A stretch of 64,000 bases of DNA from Bacillota bacterium (GTDB lineage: Bacteria; Bacillota; Clostridia; Acetivibrionales; DSM-1351). Within the stretch, counting starts at the first letter, position 1, and every line of letters starts with the position of its first letter. Position numbers and translations under genes: made by a program. The notes below the pieces were generated by a model that was not told where the DNA came from, did not search any database, and saw nothing but the letters and a program-made list of their open reading frames with translations. The stretch is taken from the NCBI GenBank assembly GCA_023391425.1, contig JAEWAX010000037.1, positions 62,001 to 126,000 on the forward strand, in the 5' to 3' direction. Positions 41,427 through 52,200 of this stretch are shown one piece after another.

Positions 41427-42227
41427 TTAATACCCATTCACAGATATTTTTCCCATATTCGTGGATGTTTTTACTTCTACGTTACCATCCATACCTGTAA
41501 ATTGATTGTTCTGAACTGTACCAAAGCTTTCTATTAAGATATTTGAGCTAATTGGAAAGTTCAGTTCTATATTTCCTGTTTCAGTTTGAAATAAATATTT
41601 TGACTTTTCTTGGCATTTAGCTTTAATATATATGTTTCCGGAATTTATTTCAACACGAGACCCATTTAAAAGCCTTCCAGAGTTAAGTCTTAGGTTGCCC
41701 TCTTTACCTTCATAGACTAATTTTCCATTAAGCAGTTTAATTTCTGAGTTTACAGAATCTAGTTTAGTTACTATATCCCCTTCAAATTTATCCTCAACAG
41801 TAAGACTACCAAGCTGCTCTGATATATTTATCTTTTTAATCCGCCTAGGAATTGTTAGCTCTATATCAGTATAAGTATCCTGTATATTCATTATTTTGCC
41901 TTTATAATCTACATTAAATAAAAATACTTTGCCTTGCTTTTCTGTCTTTATTGAGTACTTATCTAGCAGCTTTTCGAGTTCCTCGGTTGTTTTATTACCC
42001 CTGATAGTATGTTTTGCTACAAACCTTATCTCCATTTTGTCCCAGAAGTATATCTTGAGATTTCCCGAATCAATTGTTATGTCAACGTCATTAATGGCTT
42101 TGCTTATCTCAATTGAAGAATTCTTATACTGAGAGACTCCATGTTTAATAGTGACAGTATCCTTGTCTCCACATCCTGCTACTATTAACATGATAATAAT
42201 TAATATGTACAAGCTAATACGTTTCAT
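41427..42227 (-). CDS. DUF4097-like beta-helical lipoprotein
   Basis: A signal peptide ends in a lipobox, LIVAGC, followed by a repetitive beta-strand region of the DUF4097/adhesin-like type (DIELTIPRRIKKINISEQLG, SGNIYIKAKCQEK, TGNIELNFPIS). 266 residues. I chose ATG 42227, 7 bases from GGAG; ATG 42230 is adjacent. It is probably an extracytoplasmic lipoprotein with a right-handed beta helix. Relatives often accompany envelope-stress regulators. It lies just upstream of the Tad operon in the same orientation, but its own stop and the Tad promoter separate them. Confidence 0.8.
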   Translation of the reverse strand: MKRISLYILIIIMLIVAGCGDKDTVTIKHGVSQYKNSSIEISKAINDVDITIDSGNLKIYFWDKMEIRFVAKHTIRGNKTTEELEKLLDKYSIKTEKQGKVFLFNVDYKGKIMNIQDTYTDIELTIPRRIKKINISEQLGSLTVEDKFEGDIVTKLDSVNSEIKLLNGKLVYEGKEGNLRLNSGRLLNGSRVEINSGNIYIKAKCQEKSKYLFQTETGNIELNFPISSNILIESFGTVQNNQFTGMDGNVEVKTSTNMGKISVNGY

Positions 42228-42339
42228 CATACACTCCTGCAAAACTAATATTTGCAAGAATAATACCACATTCTTCCATCAGCTCTCAATTATTTCCTAA
42301 AGTATATTCCTATCCTTTAAATGTTATTAATCTATCAAC

Positions 42340-43752
42340 TTAGATATTTAGGTAACTACAAATTGCTTTTTTTAACTTACAAACACCTTGTTCAATTTGA
42401 TTTTCATTTAGGTGTGCATAACCAACTATAAGCTGTTTGTTATGGTTACCTTTTGTTATTGATAATTCTTCTACAGAAGTCAGATTCACTCCAAAACTAC
42501 TTATTAAATCAAGAAGCTCAGTTGAAAAGTAAATATTTTTAAATTCAATAATTAAATGCATTCCAGCCGATTTCCCTAAGATTTCAATTTGATCGTTAAA
42601 ATTTCTATATAGACACTCAATGAGAAAATCTCTTCGTTTACGGTAAACTTTTTTCATAGCTGCAATATGCTTTTCTAACTCTCTATCTTCAATAAATCTC
42701 ATTAGGGCAAGCTGGTTAAGAGAATTTGAATGGTGGTCACTTAACCTTTTCCATTCCCTAAAAGCACTTATTAAACTATGTGGTAAAACTAAATAACCAA
42801 GTCTTAATGAAGGAAACATAATCTTACTAAACGTACCTAAATATATTACATTACTACTATCAAACTCTTGTATTGAACGTATAGGAGATCCTTCATACCG
42901 AAACTCACTGTCATAGTCATCCTCAACAATATAGCATCCTGTATTTCGTGCAAATTCTATTAATTCTATTCTTCTCTGAATTGATAGAATTCCTCCCAAT
43001 GGAAACTGATGGGAAGGTGTAACGAAAATCAATGTAGGTCGTCCATCTTGTGGAAGCAACTCTGTTTTAATTCCTTCTTTATCAACCATGATTGGATGTA
43101 TTAGCTTTGTATGATAGGTAAATATATTTAAAACATTAAGATTTGTTGGATCTTCAATCCAAACTTCTTTGTCTGGTGCAAGAAGGCACTTTCCAATTAG
43201 TGTTAAGGATTGTTTTGTCCCAGAAGTAATTATTATTTGCTCGGCTGAACATTTTATTCCCCGTGTCTTTCTCAAATACCTCACTAAAGTATCTCTCAAT
43301 TCGGGACGACCCTCTGGATAATCATAGCCAAAAGCTGAATAAGGAGCTTCATTATATACTTTTTGTAATATGTGACTCCATTTTTTTCGCGGAAATAACT
43401 CCACTGAAGGCGTACCACTGGAAAAATTAATTTTATTTTCATCAACAGGTTTAGTTTCTAACACTGTTACAGTGTAATCCTCATAAGTATTAGTTTGTTT
43501 TCCTAAAAATGTTTTAATAGCAACATATGCGCCTGAATTTGGGACAATTTCAATATAACCTTCAGATGAAAGCATATCATATGCATTCATAATAATAATT
43601 CTTGAAACAGCTAGTATTTCAGATAGTTCTCTTGATGATGGTAACTTCTCATTTGCTTTAAGTTCACCATTGAGTATTTTTATACGAATTTGTTCATATA
43701 TCTGATGCGTTAATGTGGACTTTGATTTTTTGTCTAAAGAAATCCAAATCAT
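42340..43752 (-). CDS. MocR-family transcriptional regulator (GntR-aminotransferase fusion)
   Basis: 470 residues. An N-terminal GntR winged helix (about 1-75; STLTHQIYEQIRIKILNGELKANEKLPSSRELSEI in pieces) is fused to a class I aminotransferase-like domain. That domain has the PLP lysine in YLGTFSKIMFPSLRLGY and VEDDYDSEFRY. MocR proteins bind PLP and an amino compound and control divergent genes. ATG 43752 is chosen, with GGAG 9 bases before, matching the usual MIWISLDK start. It is divergent from an EamA exporter, which is the likely target. Confidence 0.92.
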   Translation of the reverse strand: MIWISLDKKSKSTLTHQIYEQIRIKILNGELKANEKLPSSRELSEILAVSRIIIMNAYDMLSSEGYIEIVPNSGAYVAIKTFLGKQTNTYEDYTVTVLETKPVDENKINFSSGTPSVELFPRKKWSHILQKVYNEAPYSAFGYDYPEGRPELRDTLVRYLRKTRGIKCSAEQIIITSGTKQSLTLIGKCLLAPDKEVWIEDPTNLNVLNIFTYHTKLIHPIMVDKEGIKTELLPQDGRPTLIFVTPSHQFPLGGILSIQRRIELIEFARNTGCYIVEDDYDSEFRYEGSPIRSIQEFDSSNVIYLGTFSKIMFPSLRLGYLVLPHSLISAFREWKRLSDHHSNSLNQLALMRFIEDRELEKHIAAMKKVYRKRRDFLIECLYRNFNDQIEILGKSAGMHLIIEFKNIYFSTELLDLISSFGVNLTSVEELSITKGNHNKQLIVGYAHLNENQIEQGVCKLKKAICSYLNI

Positions 43753-43891
43753 CTTATTATTCTCCATAAAAGTGGTTCTATTCAATTTCTACTATTGTGG
43801 TACTACAGTAATCCAAATTGATGTGCTATATTATATTAAAATTATTTATTTTATTCAAGTAATAATAAACATTTAAATGAGGGTGATAAAT

Positions 43892-44827
43892 ATGCCGAAT
43901 AAGTTAAAAACTGTAGATAGCATTGGGGTTTTTTCCGCCAAAACTAATATTTCAAGCAATATGGCTATAAGCAAAAAAGTTCTAGCAGCTATTTTAATAA
44001 CTATAACTTTTTGGTCCACTTCTTATGTTGGAATTCGTGTTGGGGTAAGGTATTACTCTCCTGAAACATTGGCAGCTTTTAGATTTATTATGGCATCTGT
44101 ATTTCTTGGTATATATGCAGTTATCACAAAAATGCGTCTACCAAATTTAAAAGATCTACCTTTGATTTTATTTAATGGCTTTATAGGTTTCTTTTTATAC
44201 AATTTAATATTAAATATGGGTACAAAGAGTGTAACAGCAGGAGTTTCAAGCTTTTTAATCAGTACTGCTCCACTTTTTACTACTTTCTTTTCAATAATAT
44301 TTCTGAAAGAAAAAATAAATGTATGGGGTTGGTTAGGTATTGTTTTGAGCTTTTTGGGAATTGGAATAATAACATTTTCTGAAAATAGTAACAGCAGCAT
44401 TAACAGTGGTGTATTATTAGTTCTTTTTGCTTCTATTCTTATAAGCCTGTACAACATTTTTCAAAAATACCTACTAGTAAAGTATAAACCTGTAGAGGCT
44501 GCTACATATTGCATCTGGTCTGGGACATTATTTATGCTCATATTTATTCCCAAACTTGTAAAACAAATTTCCTATGCACCTATTCATATTGATTTTGTAA
44601 TTGTATATCTAGGTATTTTTCCAGCTGCAATAGGCTATATTTTATGGTCCTATGCCCTTTCAAAAACTGCAAAAGCAGGTAATGTTGCTAGTTTCATGTA
44701 CCTTACGCCAATGCTAACATTAGTAATCGGTTGGATATCTATAAAGGAAATACCTCACATAATCTCTGTCATTGGAGGATTCGTGGTTCTTGGTGGTATG
44801 CTTCTAACCAATATAAGGGGCAAATAA
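43892..44827 (+). CDS. EamA/DMT-family exporter
   Basis: About 311 residues with ten membrane segments in two EamA repeats (FWSTSYVGIRVGVRYYSPE, then GTLFMLIFIPKLVKQI and PAAIGYILWSYALSKTAKAG). An N-terminal tail of about 30 residues precedes the first helix. ATG 43892 has GAGGGTG 7 bases upstream; the frame is open to 43877. It exports amino acids or other metabolites; the divergent MocR regulator suggests a PLP-linked amine or amino acid. Confidence 0.9.
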   Translation: MPNKLKTVDSIGVFSAKTNISSNMAISKKVLAAILITITFWSTSYVGIRVGVRYYSPETLAAFRFIMASVFLGIYAVITKMRLPNLKDLPLILFNGFIGFFLYNLILNMGTKSVTAGVSSFLISTAPLFTTFFSIIFLKEKINVWGWLGIVLSFLGIGIITFSENSNSSINSGVLLVLFASILISLYNIFQKYLLVKYKPVEAATYCIWSGTLFMLIFIPKLVKQISYAPIHIDFVIVYLGIFPAAIGYILWSYALSKTAKAGNVASFMYLTPMLTLVIGWISIKEIPHIISVIGGFVVLGGMLLTNIRGK

Positions 44828-44890
44828 TCTGTGTTATAAAATTTTAAAACCTTAGTAATATTGATAGTCATTTTAGAATATTCATAATAG

Positions 44891-45511
44891 CTATTTTACA
44901 GACACATATATGTTATCTTCTATATAAAATCTCCAAAGATAATCTTTAGCCTCTTCAGCATAATCAATCCCTACCCGTTTGGCAGCTACTATACTATTTT
45001 TTTTATTTTCTCCTTCTTCCACATACAGCTTATTACCGCATAAATCCTCTCCATTTAAATTTTTATCAATTGATAATGCTCTACATAATTTTCCAGGTCC
45101 ATTTGTTAAATTCTTTATTTGAGTTTTGCTTAAATGTGAATATGTTTTTCCAAATCTGTTTTGCGCTATTATATCAAGTCCTTCATTAGGTTCAACCGCT
45201 CTTATTAAAACAGCTTGGGGATTTCCTTCTTCTCTGGTAACTATATTAAAGCAGTAGTGCATTCCGTAAATAAAAAAAACATACGAAAATCCAGGGCCTC
45301 CATACATAACTTCCACTCTCTGTGTTCTTCTTCCACCATATGAATGGGCAGCTTTATCATTTATACCCATATAGGCTTCAGTTTCAACGATTTTTGCAGA
45401 AAGCTTTTGTCCCTCTATTTCATGCACAAGCACTTTTCCCAAGAGTTCTTTTGCGACGATTAACGAATCTCTATTATAGAATTCTCTGTTTAACCTGTTT
45501 TGTATTTTCAC
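44891..45511 (-). CDS. DNA-3-methyladenine glycosylase (AAG/MPG family)
   Basis: A 206-residue base-excision repair enzyme of the eukaryote-like AAG family. The catalytic Glu is in KIVETEAYMGINDKAAHSY; MYGGPGFSYVFFIYGMHYCFN and LTNGPGKLCRAL are further signatures. It flips and cleaves alkylated or deaminated purines. The start is GTG at 45511 with GGAGG about 12 bases upstream. It is a stand-alone gene. Confidence 0.93.
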   Translation of the reverse strand: MKIQNRLNREFYNRDSLIVAKELLGKVLVHEIEGQKLSAKIVETEAYMGINDKAAHSYGGRRTQRVEVMYGGPGFSYVFFIYGMHYCFNIVTREEGNPQAVLIRAVEPNEGLDIIAQNRFGKTYSHLSKTQIKNLTNGPGKLCRALSIDKNLNGEDLCGNKLYVEEGENKKNSIVAAKRVGIDYAEEAKDYLWRFYIEDNIYVSVK

Positions 45512-45667
45512 CTACTGATTGAGCCTCCTCTCTCTGTTCACCAATATACTCTCTTTACTTTGAAAATTTCAAGGCATATTAGCCAGTTTCTTGGAAAACT
45601 ACAAAATAATAAGCAACACCCGTCAAAAATTTTATTGAAAGAGTAAGTGTTCTTTGAGGCTGCTTTA

Positions 45668-48322
45668 CTAATCATTTTCTTCTTTAATCAGTTTCTTCAT
45701 CTGCTGTTTTGCTTCCGGAGACAAAGCATTAATCAAATAATTGCGGCTTCCTTCCTGCGCTTCCTGATGCTGTTGCTTAAGTCTTATATTAGCCCTGTCG
45801 ATATCAGCTTTCAGCTCTCTAGCAGACAGTAAGCACGCTCCTGCCCCCCTTATAATAATCTGCTGTAAACCATCAGATGTTGCAACTGTTATATTATATT
45901 TTTTCTTATTGTCATATGCAAATTTTTCGATATACTGATCCGCTGTTTGCGCCTCCTTAGTGTATACCATATGGATATTATAATAATCGATTACTTCTTC
46001 TCGATGCCCTTGAACGCGATAAGCATCAAACACAACGATAATTTCACCTTTTAGAATTCCCTGATAATTACTCAGAGTATCAAGCAACTTAACTCTGGCA
46101 CCGTCCATATTACTATCTGCAAGTTCTTTCAGCTCAGGCCATGCATAGATAATATTATATCCATCTACAAGGAGATACTCTTCTTCAACTTCCTGCTGTT
46201 TAGCAACATAAGTAACCTTAGTGGGTTCATAATAACTCTTATCAGGTGTTTTACGTCTTTTCCAGACAGACTTCTTCCCTTGGTTGGCATAGAAGGTTTT
46301 ATTGAAGATTTGCCCGATTTCATCTGGACTGATCCACTGTTCTTCTGCGTACAAAGCTTGTTTTTGCTTAGTTTCTTCCAATAAATCTGATTTTTCCTTT
46401 AAATAGCTTTCCACATGCATATGATCCTTAACTTTATCCCAATCCACCAAAAATCCTGCACCATTAGAACAAAATACTGAACCGCTGGGATTTTCGATGT
46501 CCCTTTCCGAATCATATCCGATATCTTCAATGACCTCTGCCTCATTATGGCATTGTTCATACCCTTTCAAGCTATAAAACAGCCTACCAAGACCTTTGGT
46601 ATAAGAAACTACTTCCATTTGGTAATTCCTCATAGTAGTAACAGGAGCACTTCCCACAAGAACTGCCATATCTCCATTTGACTGTGTTATTTCACATGTA
46701 CCATGCATTTTCTCAATATCCGTCATAGCTCTTCCAACCATCTTCTCAGGTAGTTCCAGCTGAAAGGCATAATAAGGTTCTAGCAATTTGGACTGTGCTT
46801 CCTTTAGACCTTGACGTACTGCACGATAGGTAGCCTCTCTGAAGTCACCTCCTTCGGTATGCTTATTATGCGCTCTTCCGGAGACCAAAGTAATTTTCAT
46901 ATCTGTAATGGCTGAACCTGTTAAAACCCCTTTATGAGTTTTTTCTTGCAGATGAGTTAAAATAAGCCTTTGCCAGTTTTTCCCCAACAATTCCTCACTG
47001 CAATCTGCCCCAAATACCAGACCGCTTCCCGGTTCACCAGGTTCTAAAAACAAGTGAACTTCTGCATAATGCCTTAATGGTTCAAAGTGCCCTACTCCCT
47101 CAACTGTATCTACAATTGTCTCTTTATATAAAACCCTTCCTGCATCAAAGTCCACCGTAACACCAAATCGGCTTTGTATGAGACTCTTCAGAATTTCAAT
47201 CTGAACTTCTCCCATTATCTGAACTTGTATTTCCTGTAACTGCTCATCCCATACAATATGGAGCTCTGGTTCTTCTTCTTCAATCTGACGCAGTTTAGGA
47301 ATCATTACTCTTGGGTCACAACCTTCTGGAAGTATAATGCGATAAAAAAGAACTGGTTCCAATTCTGGTGCATAAGGAGCTTCCTCTATCCCTAATCCTT
47401 CTCCCGGCCTGGTTTGGCTAAGTCCTGTTACCGCGCATATAGAACCTACCTCAATCTCACTCACTGCCTCAAATTTCTGTCCTGAATAGATGCGAATTTG
47501 ATTTACTTTCTCTTCCCAGTTACGATTTTTTAAGACATCTTTCACCTTTAGCCTTCCACCAGTAAGCTTCATATGTGTTAGACGGTTTCCCTGCTCATCT
47601 CTCGTTATTTTGAATATTCTAGCCCCAAATGTATCTGAATAATTAGGTGTAATGACATACCTTTCTAAACCTTGCATAAATTGTTTAATACCTTGTAATT
47701 TTAAAGCCGAACCAAAAAAGCATGGAAATACTTTACGCTCCCCAATAGCTTTTCTAATCAACTCTGTTTCTACTGTCCCTGCTTCCAGATAGGCTTCCAT
47801 TAGGTTTTCATCACACATTGATAATTGGTCATAAAAGTTGTCTGTCATATCTTGTTCAAACTCAATACATCCTTCATCGAGCTCTTTTCTTATTTCTTTT
47901 ATTAAATTATCCTTATCTGTCCCATTTTGATCCATCTTATTTACAAATATAAAAACAGGTATCTGATACATATCAAGTAAACGCCACAATGTTTTAGTAT
48001 GCCCCTGTACTCCATCCGCACCGCTTATCACTAAAATAGCATAATCCAGTACCTGAAGTGTTCTTTCCATTTCAGCTGAAAAATCTATATGTCCTGGAGT
48101 ATCCATTAAGGTTATCTGGGTCTTCCCAATTTCAAATAAGGCCTGTTTGGAGAAAATTGTAATTCCTCTTGCCTTCTCCAGTTCAAAGGTATCTAAATAA
48201 GCATCCTTATTATCAACCCTGCCCAATTTTCCTATTTTGCCACTCAGATAAAGCATACTCTCTGATAATGTTGTCTTTCCTGCATCCACATGTGCTAATA
48301 TTCCAATGATTGCTTTCTCCAT
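45668..48322 (-). CDS. TetM-like ribosomal GTPase fused to Rae1/YacP-like NYN nuclease domain
   Basis: 884 residues. The N-terminal part (about 1-640) is an EF-G/TetM-type translational GTPase: G1 HVDAGKTT, G3 DTPGHID, G4 NKMDQNG, and domains II-V in TetM order. The C-terminal part (about 713-850) is a NYN/PIN-like domain close to YacP. It opens EYLLVDGYNIIYAW and keeps four acidic positions (Asp720, Asp766 in VFDAYRV, Asp795 in TADQYIEK, Asp817 in ATSDGLQ). B. subtilis YacP (Rae1) is known to cut mRNA in the ribosomal A site. TetM-type GTPases also bind at the A site, so the fusion suggests a ribosome-directed mRNA cleavage or rescue factor. It is not evidence of tetracycline resistance. Base composition is less AT-rich than the flanks. 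Confidence 0.88.
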   Translation of the reverse strand: MEKAIIGILAHVDAGKTTLSESMLYLSGKIGKLGRVDNKDAYLDTFELEKARGITIFSKQALFEIGKTQITLMDTPGHIDFSAEMERTLQVLDYAILVISGADGVQGHTKTLWRLLDMYQIPVFIFVNKMDQNGTDKDNLIKEIRKELDEGCIEFEQDMTDNFYDQLSMCDENLMEAYLEAGTVETELIRKAIGERKVFPCFFGSALKLQGIKQFMQGLERYVITPNYSDTFGARIFKITRDEQGNRLTHMKLTGGRLKVKDVLKNRNWEEKVNQIRIYSGQKFEAVSEIEVGSICAVTGLSQTRPGEGLGIEEAPYAPELEPVLFYRIILPEGCDPRVMIPKLRQIEEEEPELHIVWDEQLQEIQVQIMGEVQIEILKSLIQSRFGVTVDFDAGRVLYKETIVDTVEGVGHFEPLRHYAEVHLFLEPGEPGSGLVFGADCSEELLGKNWQRLILTHLQEKTHKGVLTGSAITDMKITLVSGRAHNKHTEGGDFREATYRAVRQGLKEAQSKLLEPYYAFQLELPEKMVGRAMTDIEKMHGTCEITQSNGDMAVLVGSAPVTTMRNYQMEVVSYTKGLGRLFYSLKGYEQCHNEAEVIEDIGYDSERDIENPSGSVFCSNGAGFLVDWDKVKDHMHVESYLKEKSDLLEETKQKQALYAEEQWISPDEIGQIFNKTFYANQGKKSVWKRRKTPDKSYYEPTKVTYVAKQQEVEEEYLLVDGYNIIYAWPELKELADSNMDGARVKLLDTLSNYQGILKGEIIVVFDAYRVQGHREEVIDYYNIHMVYTKEAQTADQYIEKFAYDNKKKYNITVATSDGLQQIIIRGAGACLLSARELKADIDRANIRLKQQHQEAQEGSRNYLINALSPEAKQQMKKLIKEEND

Positions 48323-48490
48323 ATTCTGGTTGTAAATCCTTTATTTTTTGTCTATTTAAACACACACAACCCACTTAACTCCGTATTTCAAATCATCTAT
48401 TATGATGATACCAGTAAGTATGGAATATTACAATTTATAAAAGTTAAATATAAAATATTTATTGCCTTCCTTATGTTCAAGGAAAGTTTT

Positions 48491-48937
48491 TTACTCCCTC
48501 TGAAGCTTAGGTATCGGACATATCCAGTATCCAATTACTGCTCCTAATACATTTAAAATTACATCATCAATATCACTTGCTCCCACTCCTGAGATATACT
48601 GTGATACTTCAATGAGTAGACTTACAAATAACGATATTACAAGTACTTTATGAAATCTACCAAACCTTTTAAATACTTTGGGCAGCAAAAATCCCATTGG
48701 CATAAAAGCAACAATGTTACCCACTAAATTTGTAATAATGCTATTTATATTGTATCCAGCAGTTAAAAAGTCAATTATAGTTTTTAATGGAATTATGTTT
48801 ATACTTCTATGCATTACTTCTCTTCCATAATAATGACTGAAAAAAGTGAGGTACAATAACAGAAGCATGTATGCAGTAAATAAAGCACTTAATATTATTT
48901 TGATAGGTTTATGCATTTTATTTAAGTTAACTTTCAT
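48491..48937 (-). CDS. VanZ-family membrane protein
   Basis: A 148-residue membrane protein with four hydrophobic segments and the VanZ-like pattern (RSINIIPLKTI, NLVGNIVAFMPMGFLLP, EVSQYISGVGASDIDDVILNVLGAVIGYW in pieces). VanZ-like proteins are linked to low-level teicoplanin or antimicrobial peptide tolerance, but most members are uncharacterised. No van genes are nearby. GAGGG lies before the ATG. Confidence 0.87.
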   Translation of the reverse strand: MKVNLNKMHKPIKIILSALFTAYMLLLLYLTFFSHYYGREVMHRSINIIPLKTIIDFLTAGYNINSIITNLVGNIVAFMPMGFLLPKVFKRFGRFHKVLVISLFVSLLIEVSQYISGVGASDIDDVILNVLGAVIGYWICPIPKLQRE

Positions 48938-49033
48938 TGGCCCTCACTTTGTGATATAACATATAGATTTTATCTGCCCTGAAACTTTGTAATTTAGCAT
49001 CTCAGCTTTCCAAATTAGATTATATTTAACGTG

Positions 49034-49069
49034 CTAAGAGAGATGTATCCATAGACACATCTCTCTTAG
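49034..49069. terminator. Hairpin downstream of purL
   Basis: A 13-bp inverted repeat, CTAAGAGAGATGT (49034-49046) and ACATCTCTCTTAG (49057-49069), lies in the 314-bp gap after purL. There is no good T run on either strand. Two similar AT-rich stretches (about 49118-49142 and 49188-49216, each ending TAGTTTTTGC) are the only other feature seen in the gap. Confidence 0.5.
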
Positions 49070-49251
49070 TTACTAATTTTAATATCCAAGCTGGTAAAAC
49101 TATTACTTTTTCAATTCTTCACTATTCACTAGTTTTTGCCTTTTAAATTTAGTAAACTCAAGCCAACTTTCTATAACGCTTCACAATTCATTATTACTTT
49201 TCAGTAGTTTTTGCTCTTACTTTCTTTGGACCGTGCATTTAAAATTTTTAT

Positions 49252-52200
49252 TTAACCAAAATACCCAACTCCAGCTTGGAACAGCTTCTGGTCCTTTTGG
49301 CCTGGTACATTTCTGTATAGATTTGAGCCTATTCTTTCCGAGTGTCCCATCTTTCCAAATACTCTTCCATCTGGGCTTGTTATACCTTCAATGGCATTTA
49401 CTGAACCATTCGGGTTAAATTCAATATCATAGGTTGCTCTACCATTAAAGTCTACATATTGAGTAGCTATTTGTCCATTAGTTTCTAAGGTTTTGAGTAC
49501 ATCTTCATTTGCAGTAAATCTTCCTTCTCCATGTGATATCGCTATTGTGTGTATATCACCAACGTTGACATTGTTAAGCCAAGGAGATAGATTTGAGGTT
49601 ATTTTTGTATTTACCAAACAAGACTGATGGCGTCCAATTGTGTTAAAAGTCAAGGTTGGGCAACCTTCATCTATGTCTCTAATTTCTCCAAATGGCAACA
49701 AACCAAGTTTGATCAATGCTTGGAAGCCATTACATATACCCATCACCAAGCCATCTCTTTGCTTTAACAGTTTCATTACCGCCTCACTGACAACAGGATT
49801 TCTAAACGCTGTTGCAATAAATTTGCCAGAGCCCTCTGGTTCATCACCTGCGCTAAAACCACCAGGAATCATGATAATCTGTGAATTGTTTATCAGCTTT
49901 TCCATTTCCTTTATTGATTCTTCTATTCCCAAATGTGACATGTTTCTAATTACTAAAGTCTCGACAATTCCACCTGCATTTTCAAATACTTTTTTTGTAT
50001 CATATTCGCAATTTGTTCCTGGGAACACTGGGATAAATATCCTTGGTTTTGCAACTTTTGTAGTTGGCTTTGCCTTTGATTTTGCTTCAAATTTATACTC
50101 TACTGGCAATTCATTAGTTTTCTTAGGCTTTGTTGGGAATACCTTTTCTAAAGGCTCTTGCCATTTGCATGCAAGCATGTCTAATCCTATTGTTGTACCA
50201 TTTACATTTACCTCAGCTTTATCTGTAGTTACTCCAAGTACTTTATATTCTAAGCCATTCAAAGCCTTTACCAGATCTACACTTTCAGGCAACTCTAATA
50301 TTATTGAACCATAGAAGGGCTTAAATAGCATTCCAGCATCAATACCATTTTCAAAACTAAAACCAATCATATTACCAAATGCCATTTTGCTGATTATTTC
50401 AGCTATACCGCCTGCCCTAATTGAGCTTGCAGACAATATTGCTTTTTCATTAGCCATTTTATGAATATGACTATATACCTTGTCTAATTGTTCAAAATTT
50501 GGCAAGCTATTTTCATCCAAACCAACTGTCAGCATTACAACCTTGCTACCAGTAGCTTTAAACTCATTTGAAACAACATTGTTAACATTTACTGTATCTA
50601 CAGCAAAGGATACTAGTGTTGGTGGTACATCTAAATCCATAAAGCTTCCTGACATACTGTCCTTACCACCTATAGCTGCAGTTCCTAACTTTATTTGAGC
50701 ATAATATGCGCCAAGTAATGCACTAAGTGGTTTGCCCCAACGCTTTGCATCCTTGCCTGGTTTCTCAAAATACTCTTGGAAGGTAAGTCTTGCCTTGCTA
50801 TAGTCTCCACCCATTGCAGCAATCTTCGCAATTGACTCAACAACTGCGAATACAGCACCATGGAAAGGACTCCAAGTTGATATTTCAGGGTTATAACCAT
50901 ATGACATAAGAGTACCAGTAGTGGTATCACCTTTCATCAATGGTAATTTTGCAGCCATGCCCTCTGCTGGAGTTAACTGAGTCTTTCCACCAAATGGCAT
51001 TAGAACAGTATTTGCTCCGATTGTAGAATCGAATCTTTCAACAAGACCCTTTTGGCTACATCTGTTTAAATCCTGCAAGTTCTCAATCCATTTTTCTGAT
51101 ATATTATCAATTTTCATGTTATTGTAATTTTCAAAATAAGTCTTATCGTTTGGAGCAGTTATCTCAATGTCGATTCTCTGCTTTGCACCATTTGAATTCA
51201 AGAATTCACGACTTAGGTCTACTATCTTCTTTCCTCTCCAGATCATTTTAAGCCTAGCTGCCTCTGTAACCTCAGCAACTACAACCGCTTCTAGATTTTC
51301 CATTGAGGCATGGTTAATGAATTTTTCTACATCCTTTGGCTCAACTACTACGGCCATACGCTCCTGTGACTCTGATATAGCAAGCTCTGTTCCATCTAGT
51401 CCCTCATATTTTTTAGGAACCACATCGAGATTTATTTCAAGCCCATCTGCTAGTTCTCCAATTGCAACGGATACTCCACCTGCACCAAAATCATTACATC
51501 TCTTTATTAGTGTACTCACCTCAGGGTTTCTAAATAAACGCTGAATCTTTCTCTCAGTTGGAGCATTACCTTTTTGTACCTCTGCACCACAAGTAACCAA
51601 TGATTCCTCTGTGTGAGCTTTTGATGAGCCAGTTGCTCCTCCACAGCCATCTCTTCCTGTTCTGCCACCTAATAGTATTATCTTGTCTCCTGCCTGAGGC
51701 TCCATACGTACAACATTTTTTCTAGGTGCAGCACCTATTACAGCACCTATTTCCATTCTCTTAGCAACATAGCCTTCGTTGTATATCTCTGTAACCTGAC
51801 CTGTTGCAAGGCCGATTTGATTTCCATAAGAGCTGTACCCTGATGCCGCTCCTGTAGTTATTTTCTTCTGTGGAAGCTTTCCTGGTGTAGTGTCCTCCAT
51901 TTTCGTTCTTGGGTCACCACTTCCTGTAACTCTCATTGCCTGATATACATAAACTCTACCTGACAATGGGTCTCTGATTGCACCACCCAGACAGGTTGCA
52001 GCTCCACCAAAAGGCTCTATTTCAGTAGGATGATTATGCGTTTCATTTTTGAACATTACAAGCCATTCTTCATTTTTGCCATCTACATCAGCATTAACTA
52101 CTATACTGCAGGCATTTATCTCATCTGATAGGTCCAAATCGTCTAGTTTGCCCTGCTTTTTAAGTGCTTTCATTGCTAAAAGTGCTACATCCATAAGGCA

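Noticed and set aside
45668..48322. Tetracycline resistance gene tet(M)
   Set aside because: The GTPase part is TetM-like, but the protein is much longer with a nuclease domain and diverges from true Tet proteins. Resistance is not supported by sequence alone.
50691..50930. Minus-strand open frame within purL
   Set aside because: It is out of frame with the clearly conserved purL reading and has no independent support.
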